Assembly: GCA_017428115.1 (NCBI GenBank)
Contig: JAFRRK010000078.1
Coordinates: 1-60,213, forward strand
DNA length: 60,213 bases
Direction of reading: 5' to 3'
DNA from: Bacteroidales bacterium
GTDB lineage: Bacteria; Bacteroidota; Bacteroidia; Bacteroidales; P3
How positions within the stretch are numbered: position 1 is the stretch's first letter; each line of letters starts with the position of its first letter. Positions 21,730-33,200 of the stretch are shown piece by piece. The position numbers and the translations under genes are program-made. Under the pieces are notes generated by a model. That model made no database searches. It saw only the letters and a list, made by a program, of their open reading frames with translations, and had not been told where the DNA came from.

Positions 21730-23733
21730 CTATTCGCTTTTTTCCTCCTCCTCGTCCAGTATGCGCAGCTTGGCTTGCAGCAAAGCTATCTGCTGGCGGG
21801 CAGCATTCATTTTCTTCTCAAACTCTTCTTTGAGAAGGTCGGCCTGGCGACTGCTGGCAAAAAAACCCAGATTGTTCTCCCAAAGCTTGAGGTCGGCACG
21901 GAGCTTCTCTATCTTGTCGGACAGCTCCTGTTTTTCGCTGCTCACAAAGCGTTTGGCATCGCCCGCATGACTGCGCACCCGCTCGCGATAGGAAGTCTCT
22001 TCAGCCTCACGTGCCGATATCTTCAGTTTTTCAAAAATACCGTCCAACAGGCTACGATACTCGCCCATCACGCGCTCCTTGGCACTCTTTGGCACATGGC
22101 CTATCTCTGCCCAGCGGCGCTGGAAACCCTTGATGGCCGAAAGGTTCTCCTCCTTGTCGTCGCCAAACTGGTAAGCCTTCATCTCGTCGAGGATGGCATT
22201 CTTCAAGGCCAAGTTTTCGCTCTCGCTGCTACGCAGGTTCTTATAGTATTCGCCCTTCTTGGAGAAAAACTCGTCGCAGGCTCTACGGAAACGTTTCCAC
22301 ACCTTGTCGCCCTGCTTATATCCTGCCGAGCCTATGCTCTTCCACTCCTCCTGCAATTTGAGCAGTTCTTCGGTAGCGTTCTTCCAGTCTTCGCGTTTGG
22401 CTATAGCCTCGGCCCGCAGACAGAGGTCCACCTTCTTGTTATAATTCTCGCCTTGCTCGTCGCGCAGTTGTGCAAAATAGCTTTTCTTGTCGGCATAATG
22501 CTTGTCGATGATGCCTTTAAACTTGCCCCACACCTCCTCGTTCTGTTCGCGAGGCACCGGGCCAATGCTCTTCCATAGCTTCAGCAGCTCGTCCAGGGCC
22601 TCGGTGGTGTCGTTCCACTGCTTGGCGGTCTGTGGCAGCTCGCGGGTCTGCTCGGCGGCCTTGTCGATGAGTGCCTGTTTGGCAAGGAGGTTCTGTTCAA
22701 GCTCGTCTTTGCGCTGGTCGTAGTATTCGCGGCGGCGCTCGTCAATCTGGCTGGCGGCCTTGTTGAAGCGCTGCCACGTCTCCTCGTTCTGCTCGGCCGG
22801 CACAGGGCCTATCTCTTTCCATTGGGCGCGCAAACCCTGCAAAGCCTTGAAAGCCTTCACCACCGAGGTTTCCACCATCAGCTCTTCGGCACGTTCGCAA
22901 AGCTGTATCTTCTGCTCCAGATTGCGTTTCAAGTCGAGCATGCGCAGCTCCTTGTTTATCTTTACCTTATTAAAGAATTGCTCTATTAGGAAATGGTAGT
23001 TCTGCCACAAGTCGTTCATCTGCTCGCGAGGCACCTCGCCTATACCCTTCCACTTTTCCTGAATAGCGTTAAACTCGTCGTAGGTCTGCTTCAGGGTCTC
23101 ATCATCCCTGTCAATCAATGTACGCAGCTCGTCCAGTATCTGCTGCTTGGCCTCCAGGTTGCGTTGCTTCTGGGCCTCCATCTCCTCCTGCATTTTCTGT
23201 CGGCGGGCGCGATATTGGTCGTAGGCGGCATAGAAGGCCTCGGCCACGGCGTCGTTAGTGGGGTTATAGTCCTCTTTGTTACCCCCTTCGGCCAAGAAGG
23301 TTTCGAATGCCTGACGCTCCACCTCCTTGTTCAGCATGTTGAACTGGTTGCGAATGGTGCTGGCGCGATTGCGCACTTGGGCAATGGGCTGCTGCATAAG
23401 CTCGTTGAAGGTGGCAAGCAGCTCCTCTCGCCCCATGGCCGAATAGTCTGCCTCGGGCTCCTCATCTGCCTGAGGTGTGGTCTCGTCGGTGGCATTTGGC
23501 TGTTCGCCGGTGGCGACAGCAGCCTCGGCACTGACTGGCTCAGGCTGCGGCTCGGCCACAGGTGCCGCTTCAGGCTCGGCGGCCGACAGCTCGGGCTGGC
23601 CGTCCGAAACAGTTTCCGACGAGGGTGCGTCATTAGAATTGGTGGCGTTTTGCAGCTCTTCGCTTCCAGCGGTCTCTGTCGTGCGAGTTGCATCCTCAAC
23701 CGGCAGTTGCTGCATTTCATTTAGGTCTTCCAT
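21730..23733 (-). CDS. DUF349 repeat protein
   Basis: A 667-residue protein with an acidic, Glu/Ala/Pro-rich N-terminal tail of about 110 residues. At least five DUF349 units follow, each marked by a WKxIGxVPxxQxxxxW-type motif (WKGIGEVPREQMNDLW, WKEIGPVPAEQNEETW, WKSIGPVPREQNEEVW, WKSIGSAGYKQGDKVW, WAEIGHVPKSAKERVM). It ends in a charged coiled coil. It is predicted to be a long helical cytoplasmic protein. DUF349 proteins are common in Bacteroidetes; the function is not established. Confidence 0.92.
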   Translation of the reverse strand: MEDLNEMQQLPVEDATRTTETAGSEELQNATNSNDAPSSETVSDGQPELSAAEPEAAPVAEPQPEPVSAEAAVATGEQPNATDETTPQADEEPEADYSAMGREELLATFNELMQQPIAQVRNRASTIRNQFNMLNKEVERQAFETFLAEGGNKEDYNPTNDAVAEAFYAAYDQYRARRQKMQEEMEAQKQRNLEAKQQILDELRTLIDRDDETLKQTYDEFNAIQEKWKGIGEVPREQMNDLWQNYHFLIEQFFNKVKINKELRMLDLKRNLEQKIQLCERAEELMVETSVVKAFKALQGLRAQWKEIGPVPAEQNEETWQRFNKAASQIDERRREYYDQRKDELEQNLLAKQALIDKAAEQTRELPQTAKQWNDTTEALDELLKLWKSIGPVPREQNEEVWGKFKGIIDKHYADKKSYFAQLRDEQGENYNKKVDLCLRAEAIAKREDWKNATEELLKLQEEWKSIGSAGYKQGDKVWKRFRRACDEFFSKKGEYYKNLRSSESENLALKNAILDEMKAYQFGDDKEENLSAIKGFQRRWAEIGHVPKSAKERVMGEYRSLLDGIFEKLKISAREAEETSYRERVRSHAGDAKRFVSSEKQELSDKIEKLRADLKLWENNLGFFASSRQADLLKEEFEKKMNAARQQIALLQAKLRILDEEEEKSE

Positions 23734-23816
23734 ATAGTTGTTTATTGTTTAGAATTAGCTCTGCAACAAATCGTTACAGACGTTGAACATAATTAACTAT
23801 GCCATCTATGGCAATG

Positions 23817-23824
23817 CAAAAATA
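23817..23824 (-). promoter_or_regulatory. -7 box upstream of the DUF349 gene
   Basis: TATTTTTG on the minus strand (CAAAAATA on plus), 83 bp upstream of the DUF349 start, with CAAC/CAAA in the expected -33 zone. Probable promoter of the DUF349-GldB-sulfatase-kinase-yciH run. Confidence 0.5.
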
Positions 23825-23904
23825 CACAAAAAAAATCAAACAACAGAAACAATACACTTTTTTTTTGCATCTGCTGTTCCATTCGTGTTTTATAGAAATC
23901 CTTT

Positions 23905-24185
23905 TAAATAGTGGCACCCTGTTTTTTGCTTTTACCGGAATAACTATTCTAAACAAACGCTAACACACTTCACCAACCACTCGCCATGCCTTCGTCGTGC
24001 CTTCGTTCTAAGTCCGCCTCATCAGACGAAGAGAGGATGGCGACAGGACGAAGGAATGAAAGAAGCAAGAACCATGTTTCGACCACTGTCCTACTTCTTA
24101 TATCTTACTCCCAAGGCATTCCAAAACAGCAACAAACCCAACCATTTACCAGACTCAAAAAAAGCCGTAAAAAGGGTAAAAAAGC
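23905..24185 (+). repeat. dispersed MITE-like repeat, copy B (partial)
   Basis: Matches the right two-thirds of copies A, C and D: AATAGTGGCACCCTG at the left, CACTCGCCATGCCTTCGTCG in the middle, and a diverged tail (CAACCCAACCATTTACCAG) that lines up with CAACCCAACTAAGTACCAGG in copy A. The left part is missing. The right end runs up to the start of the giant polyvalent gene. Confidence 0.65.
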
Positions 24186-24211
24186 CGATAAGAACTGGGT
24201 TCTCACGGCTT

Positions 24212-27200
24212 ATGATGGAGATTTATACAACGACATCAGACTGGAGGATAGCAGATTCACGAAAACAGGCTTTGAGTATAGGGGGCAAACTGACGGACGA
24301 GCAGACCGCAAGCGTACTCAACATTATGCTGAGAGGCGGGGAAGAGACGGACGAGACCCTTATGCAGCTGATAGACCGCAATGGCGGGGATGTGCTGACC
24401 TACCTTGCAGGGCAGGGAGCCATCAACGACACGCAGGTGCAGAGTGCCTACGGGCGTGACGGCAGAATGACACCCGAGGCGAAGAACGACCTTGCCGACT
24501 TGGTGACGCAAAACATCTTCAAGGGCGGCGCGGACAACATCAAGAGAGTTTGGAACGAGTATATGCCCGTGGCGGCACAGAAGGCGTTGTTGCAGGCGAT
24601 GGCGGGCGACTTACGACTGCCAAAGAAAGCGAGACTGATAGAGTATGTCCGTAATGCAATTATGGCGGTGGGCGAGATAAAGAACAACCCGTTCACCAAA
24701 GAGGCAAAGACAGCAGAGGAGTACCGCAATGGGCTGGACATGGACGCAAGGCAGGCGGACATGCTGAGAAGACCCATTAAGGAGAGGTATAACGAATTGG
24801 AATTGTATATTGCGGTGGATATTCTTCTAACGAGAAAACAAAATGCTATCAAGGCAATATTTTGGGACTATCAGCGTTTATTCTTGGAGAAAGGTGCGGA
24901 TTTGTTTGAGGCACCAAAGGAGTACACACCCGAAGAGGCAATAGAAAAAGTATTTGGAATCAAACTTAATAAAACCGACAATAATGAGCAAAGAAATGAC
25001 ACGGGAGGAAGCCATGAAGTTGGCACTTCTGAAACTGGCGAAACAACAGGCAATGGAGAATTGGGACGAGGCGAACGACAGACCGAAGGAGAGCCAGGAG
25101 CAGCAGCCGGACAGCCAGGGGCAGCAGAGCAAGCAGGCGAGCAAGCAGCAGTAGGCAGCGAGAGCGCACAGCAACCGAAAGAGGAGGCTGAGGGAGGAAC
25201 CGGAACGGCACCTCAGCCCGTCGGTGGTGCGACTGCACAAGATACCGCACAAGGGACACCACAGAAGGCAGCACACATAGTAGTGCCGGCTGACCAATTC
25301 AACATTGATGAGCTTGACTTCGAGAATAATTACATCGTTGTTCATCAGACAGGCAGCCATAATATTCAATCTATTCAAACTTATGGATTGAGGACTGGGC
25401 CGGGATTGGCTGGCACCGCCGTTTTCGCAAACAGGGAGACGATACAATCCATACTTGATGCGCAAAGAGCCGGCCACGGACATGAGCAATCGGACTCTCT
25501 TGTTATAATGTCATTTCCGAAGGCGCAGTTCAAGAATGTGCGGAGCCTTGACGACATCAGTTACCAACTTGATGATATTACGACAGTACCGCCTGAATAT
25601 ATAGAGCGGGTTGTGGTGACTGAGAGGGCCAGTGAAGAGGAGGTTGGCAAGCCGAAGCTGTTGGACGCTATAAAGGCTATTGCCGAACGGGGCAAGGAGT
25701 ATGCCCAAAAGGTATACAGCCGTGTGTTTTTTGATGTTGCCGAGACACCTCAGTTCATGAAAGACTTGGGGCTTACGGGCGACAAGTTTACTATCAAATA
25801 TGGTGCTATCTCACGCCATTTCGGGAAGGACAACCAGCACGACTTGCCGCAGGGCGTATGGGAGAAGCTGCCCGAAGCGATAACGAAGCCTTTTGCCATA
25901 ACACGCTACAGCGACAAGGCGAACGGCTATCGGCTGTACACGGCCATCAAGGTTGGGGAAAGCTATGTGGTGGTTGGCGTTGATGTAAAGAACGCTGGAC
26001 GTGAATTGGAAGTCAATTCGATTTCGACCATATTTGCCAAAGAGGGGCAGATTACAAGCAAGGAGGAGGTTATTTACCGTAGCAAAGAAATAACTCCCGA
26101 CCAAACTGCACTTCTGGAGAAGCCTAATTCTTCTCAATATCAGTCGGAACGGGAGCTTTCGAGCGACAAAGATACGAAGAATTTTGAAACTAACAAAGAA
26201 AAAATCGCAATTGGCGGAAAAACAATAGATAAGGATAAAGGTATACGTTCTATAAAGAGGTCGTTTTCGAAAGAAGGAGCGGCATTTGGACATAGAGTAG
26301 AGACTGTGGATTTAGGTTCGCTCACAGACCATGCCACGGTGCGAATGACAAAAGAAGAGTTTTCGGAGAGTCAAAAGTTGTTCGCATTGCGTAACGCCAA
26401 TGTGATAGACGCGGCAGAGCTAGGGAAGCGACAGCGTGAGTTAGAGGCAAAAATAAGGGATAGGGTGAGCCGTGAATTGGACGAGGGTGATGTGAGTTCG
26501 ATAGTGAGTCTTAATGGTGAGAGTGTTGAGATTGAGGGAGGAAAAAATGAGGTTTCCGCAGAAAGCGGTGAGAGTGAGGAAAAAAAAGTAGAGGGGAAAA
26601 GTCAAGGGGAAGAGGAAACGACAGTGCAGACCAAGCAGGAGGCGCCCAAGCAGGGGCAGGTGAAAAAGATTGACGCGCTGGTGAAGGATGTTGTGAAGAA
26701 GAATGCGGCGGTGAATAAGATATGGAATAGGTGGCTGAAGGACAATAGCGGGGGGCAACCCGACTATGGGGACACCAGAGAGGAACTGGAAGAGGCTAAA
26801 TATAATTTGAAGCAGGCGTTGAGGGATGCTCCCGAAGAGGTGTTGGAGCGGCTGAAGCAGCATGACGACAATTTTGTGCGCCAATTGGCCGTGGATGAGT
26901 TAGAGCGTAGAGGAAAGATGACGGGCATCGCCAAGGAGTTTGAGGAGGGGATGAAGAGCCAGGGGGAGGTGTCGAAGCCGCATAAGAGCGGGCCGCTGAA
27001 TGCGGACGTGTACACGTCGAAAGAGGTGAATCGTACGCAGCTGCAGGGCGTGTTCCACGACCCCGAGGGGTACGGTGTGGCCACGGACATCCATATAATG
27101 ATATGGGACAAGGGGCTGTATGACGAGGGTAAGAAGGGCAAGATTGTGGCGACGCACAAGGTGAAGCCTTATCTGAGGTCCAAGGGTGCTGAGAAGGGCG

Positions 27201-30200
27201 GAGTGATAGAGGGCAGCTACCCCGCATGGCGCAACGTGAGGCAGAATTATGTGTTGGACAAGCGTGCGGCGGTGGACTACGGCAGGCTTCTGGACTTCCT
27301 AGCCGGTGCGGAGGGGCGGATGAAGGAGCGTTGGAGAGCGGCCAAGGAGAGAGGCGAGAAGGTGGGGACGTTTGAGAAATATAAGGAGGAGGCAGAGGTG
27401 ATGTTGAGGATGTCTGACGGGAGCTACAAGTTGTTCGGTTTTGACCTTTTGAAGAGGTTTGCCGAGGGTGCCGAGCATCTTGGTGCCACGGAGGTGGGCT
27501 ATGGCTTTGAGAGCTATCCGTTGATGTGCGAGACGGAACGAGGCGGCGTGCTGGTGATGCCCAAGTATATGGAGGGCGAGAAGAGCGGCGACCGCTGGTA
27601 TTACGACATGGGAGAGGGAGCAAAGCAGCAGAGGGCCGAGGGCAGTGCGAAGGCACCGAGTGCGAGAGAGAGACGGTTGTTCGACGGCTTGGTGGAGGTG
27701 ATGCGCAAGGCTGGGATGAGGGTGAACACGGACTGGGAGAAGGGGCAGCGGGTGCTGGAGATGGCACGGAGACTTGGGATTGCGGTAAATGACATGAGGA
27801 GAAATAAAAAATCAACCTCTAAAACCGCAGTACCGGGCGAAGAAACGCCTTTCAAAGCCGCTGTCGTTTCTGAGATTGACGCTGCAAAGATAGCAAAAAA
27901 TCTTGACTCATTAATAAAAAAGACACAAAATTTATCAAACGAACAAAAGAAACACTTCATTTCAGAGGTTGCAAAGGTCTTAGGTGCAAAGAAATACGGC
28001 TCAAATAGTGAGTATGTGACTTTTGAGACAAAAAATGGGGAAGTAACGCTGAGATTAGCTGACCACAACGCAAAAGTGAGCAATTTTGACTACAGCGGAA
28101 GAGAAAACGGCATAAGTATAGTTATTTCAAGAAAGCCAAACACGGGGATTGAAAACGATGGAAATGCCCATATTGTTGAATATTTCTATCCTGACAAGGC
28201 TTTGAAAAAGGCAGACAACAGCCCATATTCAGAAATTGTGCGTTCAATTCAGCAGATGCTTTATAGTGGAGAGTATAAGGACACGACAGGGTTGGCGCAG
28301 AGGCAGGAGGTGAACGCGGAGCAGGTGAGGATGCACAGGGTGTTCCACGGGAGCGGGGCGGACTTCGACGCTTTCGACCACAGCCACATGGGCGAGGGCG
28401 AGGGCGCGCAGGCGTACGGCTGGGGCAGCTACGTGACCGAGGTAGAGGGGGTGGGAATGGAGTATGCCCAGATTAAAAAAAATACGGTAGATTATGTGGG
28501 GGGTCGCAGAAGAGATGAAGATAAAGACTCACCTTTTAATGTGGCTTTAAATGCTATATATAATGGACTTCGAAGAAATGATGATTTTGACAGTGCAAAG
28601 GAAAGACTTTTACGAGAGTATGAGACGCTTGCCGAAAATACAGAAAAGGCATTTGAAAGAACTAATAACCAAATTTATAAAGAAGAGGCAGAGTTTTATC
28701 GGAGTGTAGCCGAGCATGTAAGGGGTTTTGAGAGAAAGGACTTTGAGATTGAAGTACCCAGTAAGTACCTCTACACTGTTGAAATTCCCGAGGACAACGG
28801 GGGCAATTACTTGAAATGGGAAGGGAATTTGGGCACGGAAGAGGCGAAGAGGCTGCGTGAGGCTTTGGAGAAGGAGGTGCTGGCGAGAGACGAGGAGGGT
28901 GCGTACAGTGGGAACGAGAAGGAGTTGAGGAGTGAGCTTGAAAAGGCGGTGCGCGAGGGTGTGACGGGAAACGGTGTGTACGGCACGGTGAGTGATTATC
29001 TTGGCGGTGCCAAGGAGGCGAGCGAGTGGCTGCATTCGATAGGATATGCGGGCATCAGATATCCTGTCGGTGCGATGAGCGGCGGCAACAAGGAGGGGAA
29101 GAGCAACTATGTCATTTTCGACGAGGGGGACTTGGAGATTACGGACAAGGTGAAGTTTTTCCGCACGGAGAGCGGGGAGGCTTACGGCTTCACGATGGGG
29201 GGCAAGATATACCTTGACCCGCGCATTGCAACGGCAGAAACGCCTATCCATGAGTACACGCACTTATGGGCGGCAGCGTTGAGACAGGCCAACCCCAAGG
29301 CATGGGAGCAGTTGAAGAGCGAGCTGGAGAAAGACAAGGACTTGATGGCTTATGTGCAGCGGTTGTACCCCGAGCTGGAGGGCGACGAGCTGATGGACGA
29401 GGTGTTTGCCCATTTCAGCGGCAGGCGCGGAGCGGAACGGCTGAGAGCCGAGCAGGTTCGCATGGAGGGCGAGACACGGAGCCTTGTGGGCAAGGCAAAG
29501 GTGATTGCTATGTTCGAGACGCTGAGGGACGCTTTGAGGCGGTTCTGGAACACGGCGAGGGACTTGTTCGCCGGCAGGACGAGGGGTATTGGGAAGATGA
29601 GCGCGGAGGACTTTGCTGATATGGCGTTGGCTGACTTGGTGGGAGGTTTCAAGCCGGATAGAGGCGATAGAGTTGATAGAAGCGATAGAGAGAGGGATGA
29701 TGGTATCCAATATGAGAAAGTGGGCGGTGACGAAAATGACAATAGAGCGGTAACTATTATTGGAGCGGAAAAGGAACACGGCTTTGCAAACTTTGGCGAG
29801 GCTCGTAAGTGGGCGAAAAAGAATATTGTTGGAGAGTATAATAACCCCGAAATAGGTGGTGTCAATATCAGCGGAACAGCCATTGACAAATACCTAAGCG
29901 AGAAAGCCGTGAGCAAGAGCGACAACAAAGACGTTCATCTTTCTGCCCTTAAGGTTATGCCGAGCATTATAGAGAACTCTATTGTTGGGGAGGTGCATAA
30001 TGACCGTGAAGGTGACTCAAATATCAGAGACATTGTGAGGTTGTATGGAGCCATAGATATAGATGGGAAGACATACAGAGTGAAAACCACTGTCAAACGG
30101 TACAACGACGATGCAGTCAAGACGAAAGCCTACAGCTACGAGGTAACAGAAATCGAGCTGTTGGAAGGCTTTAGTGGAACACCGCATACACAGAGTGCTG

Positions 30201-33200
30201 ACTTTGTTCCCACATCCAACAACTCGATTTCGGCTGCAAAATTACTAAAAAATATTGAGAAATCGTATGATAAGGGGAAAAAACTTTTAGACGAGAGTGG
30301 CAGTGAGTTGGAAGACAGCGATGTGCGTTTCCGTGGGGAGGAGGAGCCTGTGTTCTACTCCAACGCCAGGTGGGCCGTGGAGAACATCAAGCAGGAGCGG
30401 GCGACACCGGAGCAGTGGGTGAAGATGATAGAGAAGCAGGGCGGCATGAAAGCGGGAGAGGACAAGTGGCTTGGCTTGAGTGAGTGGCTGAAAGGCAGCG
30501 ATGCCAAGACGCTGACGAAAGGCGAGGTGCTTGACTATATCCGTGCCAACGAGATACAGGTTGAAGAGGTGGAGTATGGGGATTACGCTGATGATGCAGA
30601 CTTAGAATTGTTGAAACAGGAATACGACCAATGGCTGCATGATGAAGGCTATGACTATGCACAAGAGCGTTTGATTGAACGGTTTGGCGACGATGCAACT
30701 ATTGCATTTACTGACGTAGGCGGTGAGTTGGAGATTGCCGATTCGGAAGCTGCGGCGGCATTGCTCGGAAAAGAAATGCCTATCAACTCCACCCGTCTTG
30801 AATACACCACCGAGGGACTTGACAACAAGCGTGAAATTGTCTTGACCGTGCCGACTATCGAGCCGTGGAACGAGCATGACGAGGTGCATTTTGGCGAGGC
30901 TGGCGGTGGCCGTGCGGTGGCGTGGGTGCGCTTTGGAGAGACCACAGACGCGGACGGAAAGCGTGTGCTTGTGATTGACGAGATACAGAGCAACAGACAC
31001 CAGGAGGGGAGAGAAAAGGGGTATAAGAGCGCGGAATTGCAAAAGAAAATTGCAAGAATGGACGAACTGAACTTCAAAATGGGCACCAGTGAGGGTATTT
31101 CTAATGAGGAATACGAAGAGTTAATGCAGTTGCGTAGCGAGGGAATAGGACAACAGAGCAGAGAAAAGTCGCAAGCCGTTCCCGACGCACCCTTTGAAAA
31201 GAACTGGCACGAGGTGGCGATGAAGCGGATGCTGCGTTTCGCAGCCGAGAACGGCTACGACAAGGTGGCTTGGACTAAGGGCGAGCAGCAGGCGGAGCGG
31301 TACGACTTAAGTAAAGAAATACGCGAAATTAAAATACGCAAAGATGGTCGAACCACACCAGAAGGAGAGGCATTGTATGAAGTATATACATATGACAACA
31401 ATACGGATGGAGAAATTGCAGGGGCTTCGGGAATGTTCAATGCCACTCGTTTAAAAGAAACATTTGGCAAAGAATTGGCTGAGCGTCTTGAAAATGTTGC
31501 AAAAGAAAGCCAATCTAACGGTGCATGGGATAATTGGGGAAGCATTAACGGAGACGGTCTGCGTATCGGTGGCGAGGGGATGAAAGGCTTTTACGACCAT
31601 ATATTGCCGCGTTTCATGGATAAGTACGGCAAGAGGTGGGGCGTTAAGACAGGCGAGGTGGAGTTGCCGAACATTGGCGAAAACGGCCTTACGATGTGGA
31701 GCGTGGACGTTACGGACGATATGCGCGAGAGCGTGATGCGGGGACAGCCGCTGTTCAGGCTGCGGGAGGACGAGGCTCCGACAAAGACAGGCACAGGCTA
31801 CAAGGTGTTTGTGCTGAAGGACGGGAAGCTGTACCCGCCGATGGTGGCGAACCCCAACGGGGAGGCAACGCCTGTCGGGGTATGGCTTGACGCTGACGCC
31901 GCACCCGTTGTCGGAGAGAGCAAGACGGGCAGGCCGCAGGTGAAAGCGGGCGGCAAGGGTACGCAGGGCGGCAGCGGGCAGTTGGCATACAGGCCCGGCT
32001 GGCACCTCGGCACGATACCCTACGCACTGCAATTCAACCGCAAAAACCCCGAGACGGGGGAGAAAGACCTGTTCCCCGCCAATTTCGTGTGGGCAGAAGT
32101 GGACTATGCCGACGATATAGACTATCAAGAGGAGGCGAGAGCCGAGGGCGTGAATGCGAGCGGGAAGTACCAGCATTCGTTGGCCGGCTTGAAGCGTGTA
32201 CCCGTGAACGGCAGCTATATGTACCGCACCAATCCCGACCCGAACACAGACCCGTGGATTATCACAGGCGCTATGAGGGTAAGACGTATCTTGAAGCCGA
32301 GCGAGGTTGATGAGATGGTGAGGGCGGCAGGACGAGAGCCACAGAAACGGCAGGAGGGCGCAATCACCGATGCACAGATTGACGAACTGAACGACAAGAT
32401 AAATTCAAGACTGCGCGAGGGCGGCGAGGAAGCCAACGCGGGCGAGTGGTACGACAGAAACAGCGTGGAGCGTATAGGCGAGTTTGCAGGGTACACACCC
32501 GTGCAGGTGGAGCGGATGAGAGAGCGGCAGGAGGAGTCGGCACGGAGGCAGTTCCGCGAGACGGCTGAGAAGTTGCACCTGGGTGACAGGATTACTTTTG
32601 TAGATACGATAGATGAGATAGAGGGGATGGACGAGAGGACACGGGAGGCACGGAGGAGGAAGAAGGGGTGGTACGACCCACGGACGGGGAAAATCGTTAT
32701 CATCTTGGACAACCACCGGAGCATGGACGATGTGATGAAGAGCATACTGCATGAGGGCGTGGCACACCACGGACTTCGGCAGATGTTCGGCAAGCATTTC
32801 GACAGGTTCCTAGAAAACGTGTATGAGACTGTATCGCCGGAGATACGCGAGAGGATTGACGAGATGGCGAAGAAACACGGCTGGGACTTCCGCGAGGCCA
32901 CGGAGGAATACCTTGCCATGCTTGCCGAGGACACGGAGTTTGAGAAGCCCGAAAATCAGAGCTGGTGGAAGCAGGTGAAGGCGTGGTTTATTGACTTGCT
33001 GCATAAGATTGGCTTTAAATTGCACGATGCGTACGACACTATCACGGACAACGAGCTGCGTTATATCCTTTGGCGGAGTTATAAGAACCTGGTGAACCCC
33101 GGGCGTTACAACAGCGTGGTGGAGGAGGCAAAGGACATTGCCAAGCAGTATGAGCTGAAAGTGGGAGAGTATGCGGAGGATGCAGCCGAGTATGCACAGC

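Noticed and set aside
21706..22578. 290-residue open frame antisense to the DUF349 gene
   Set aside because: Leu/Ala-rich mirror of the Glu/Lys-rich coiled coil on the other strand; codon shadow.
24056..24211. Upstream 52 codons of the polyvalent reading frame as its true N-terminus
   Set aside because: This stretch aligns with repeat copies A and D and reads like translated non-coding DNA. ATG 24212 is the better start.
26796..27815. 339-residue Pro/Ser-rich frame antisense to the polyvalent gene
   Set aside because: Composition is the complement of Gly/Glu/Arg-rich coding sequence; no signal, domain or start context.
29266..29619. 117-residue plus-strand frame nested in the polyvalent gene
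   Set aside because: Gly/Arg/Glu-rich out-of-frame reading without protein-like hydrophobic pattern, unlike the two nested frames kept as candidates.
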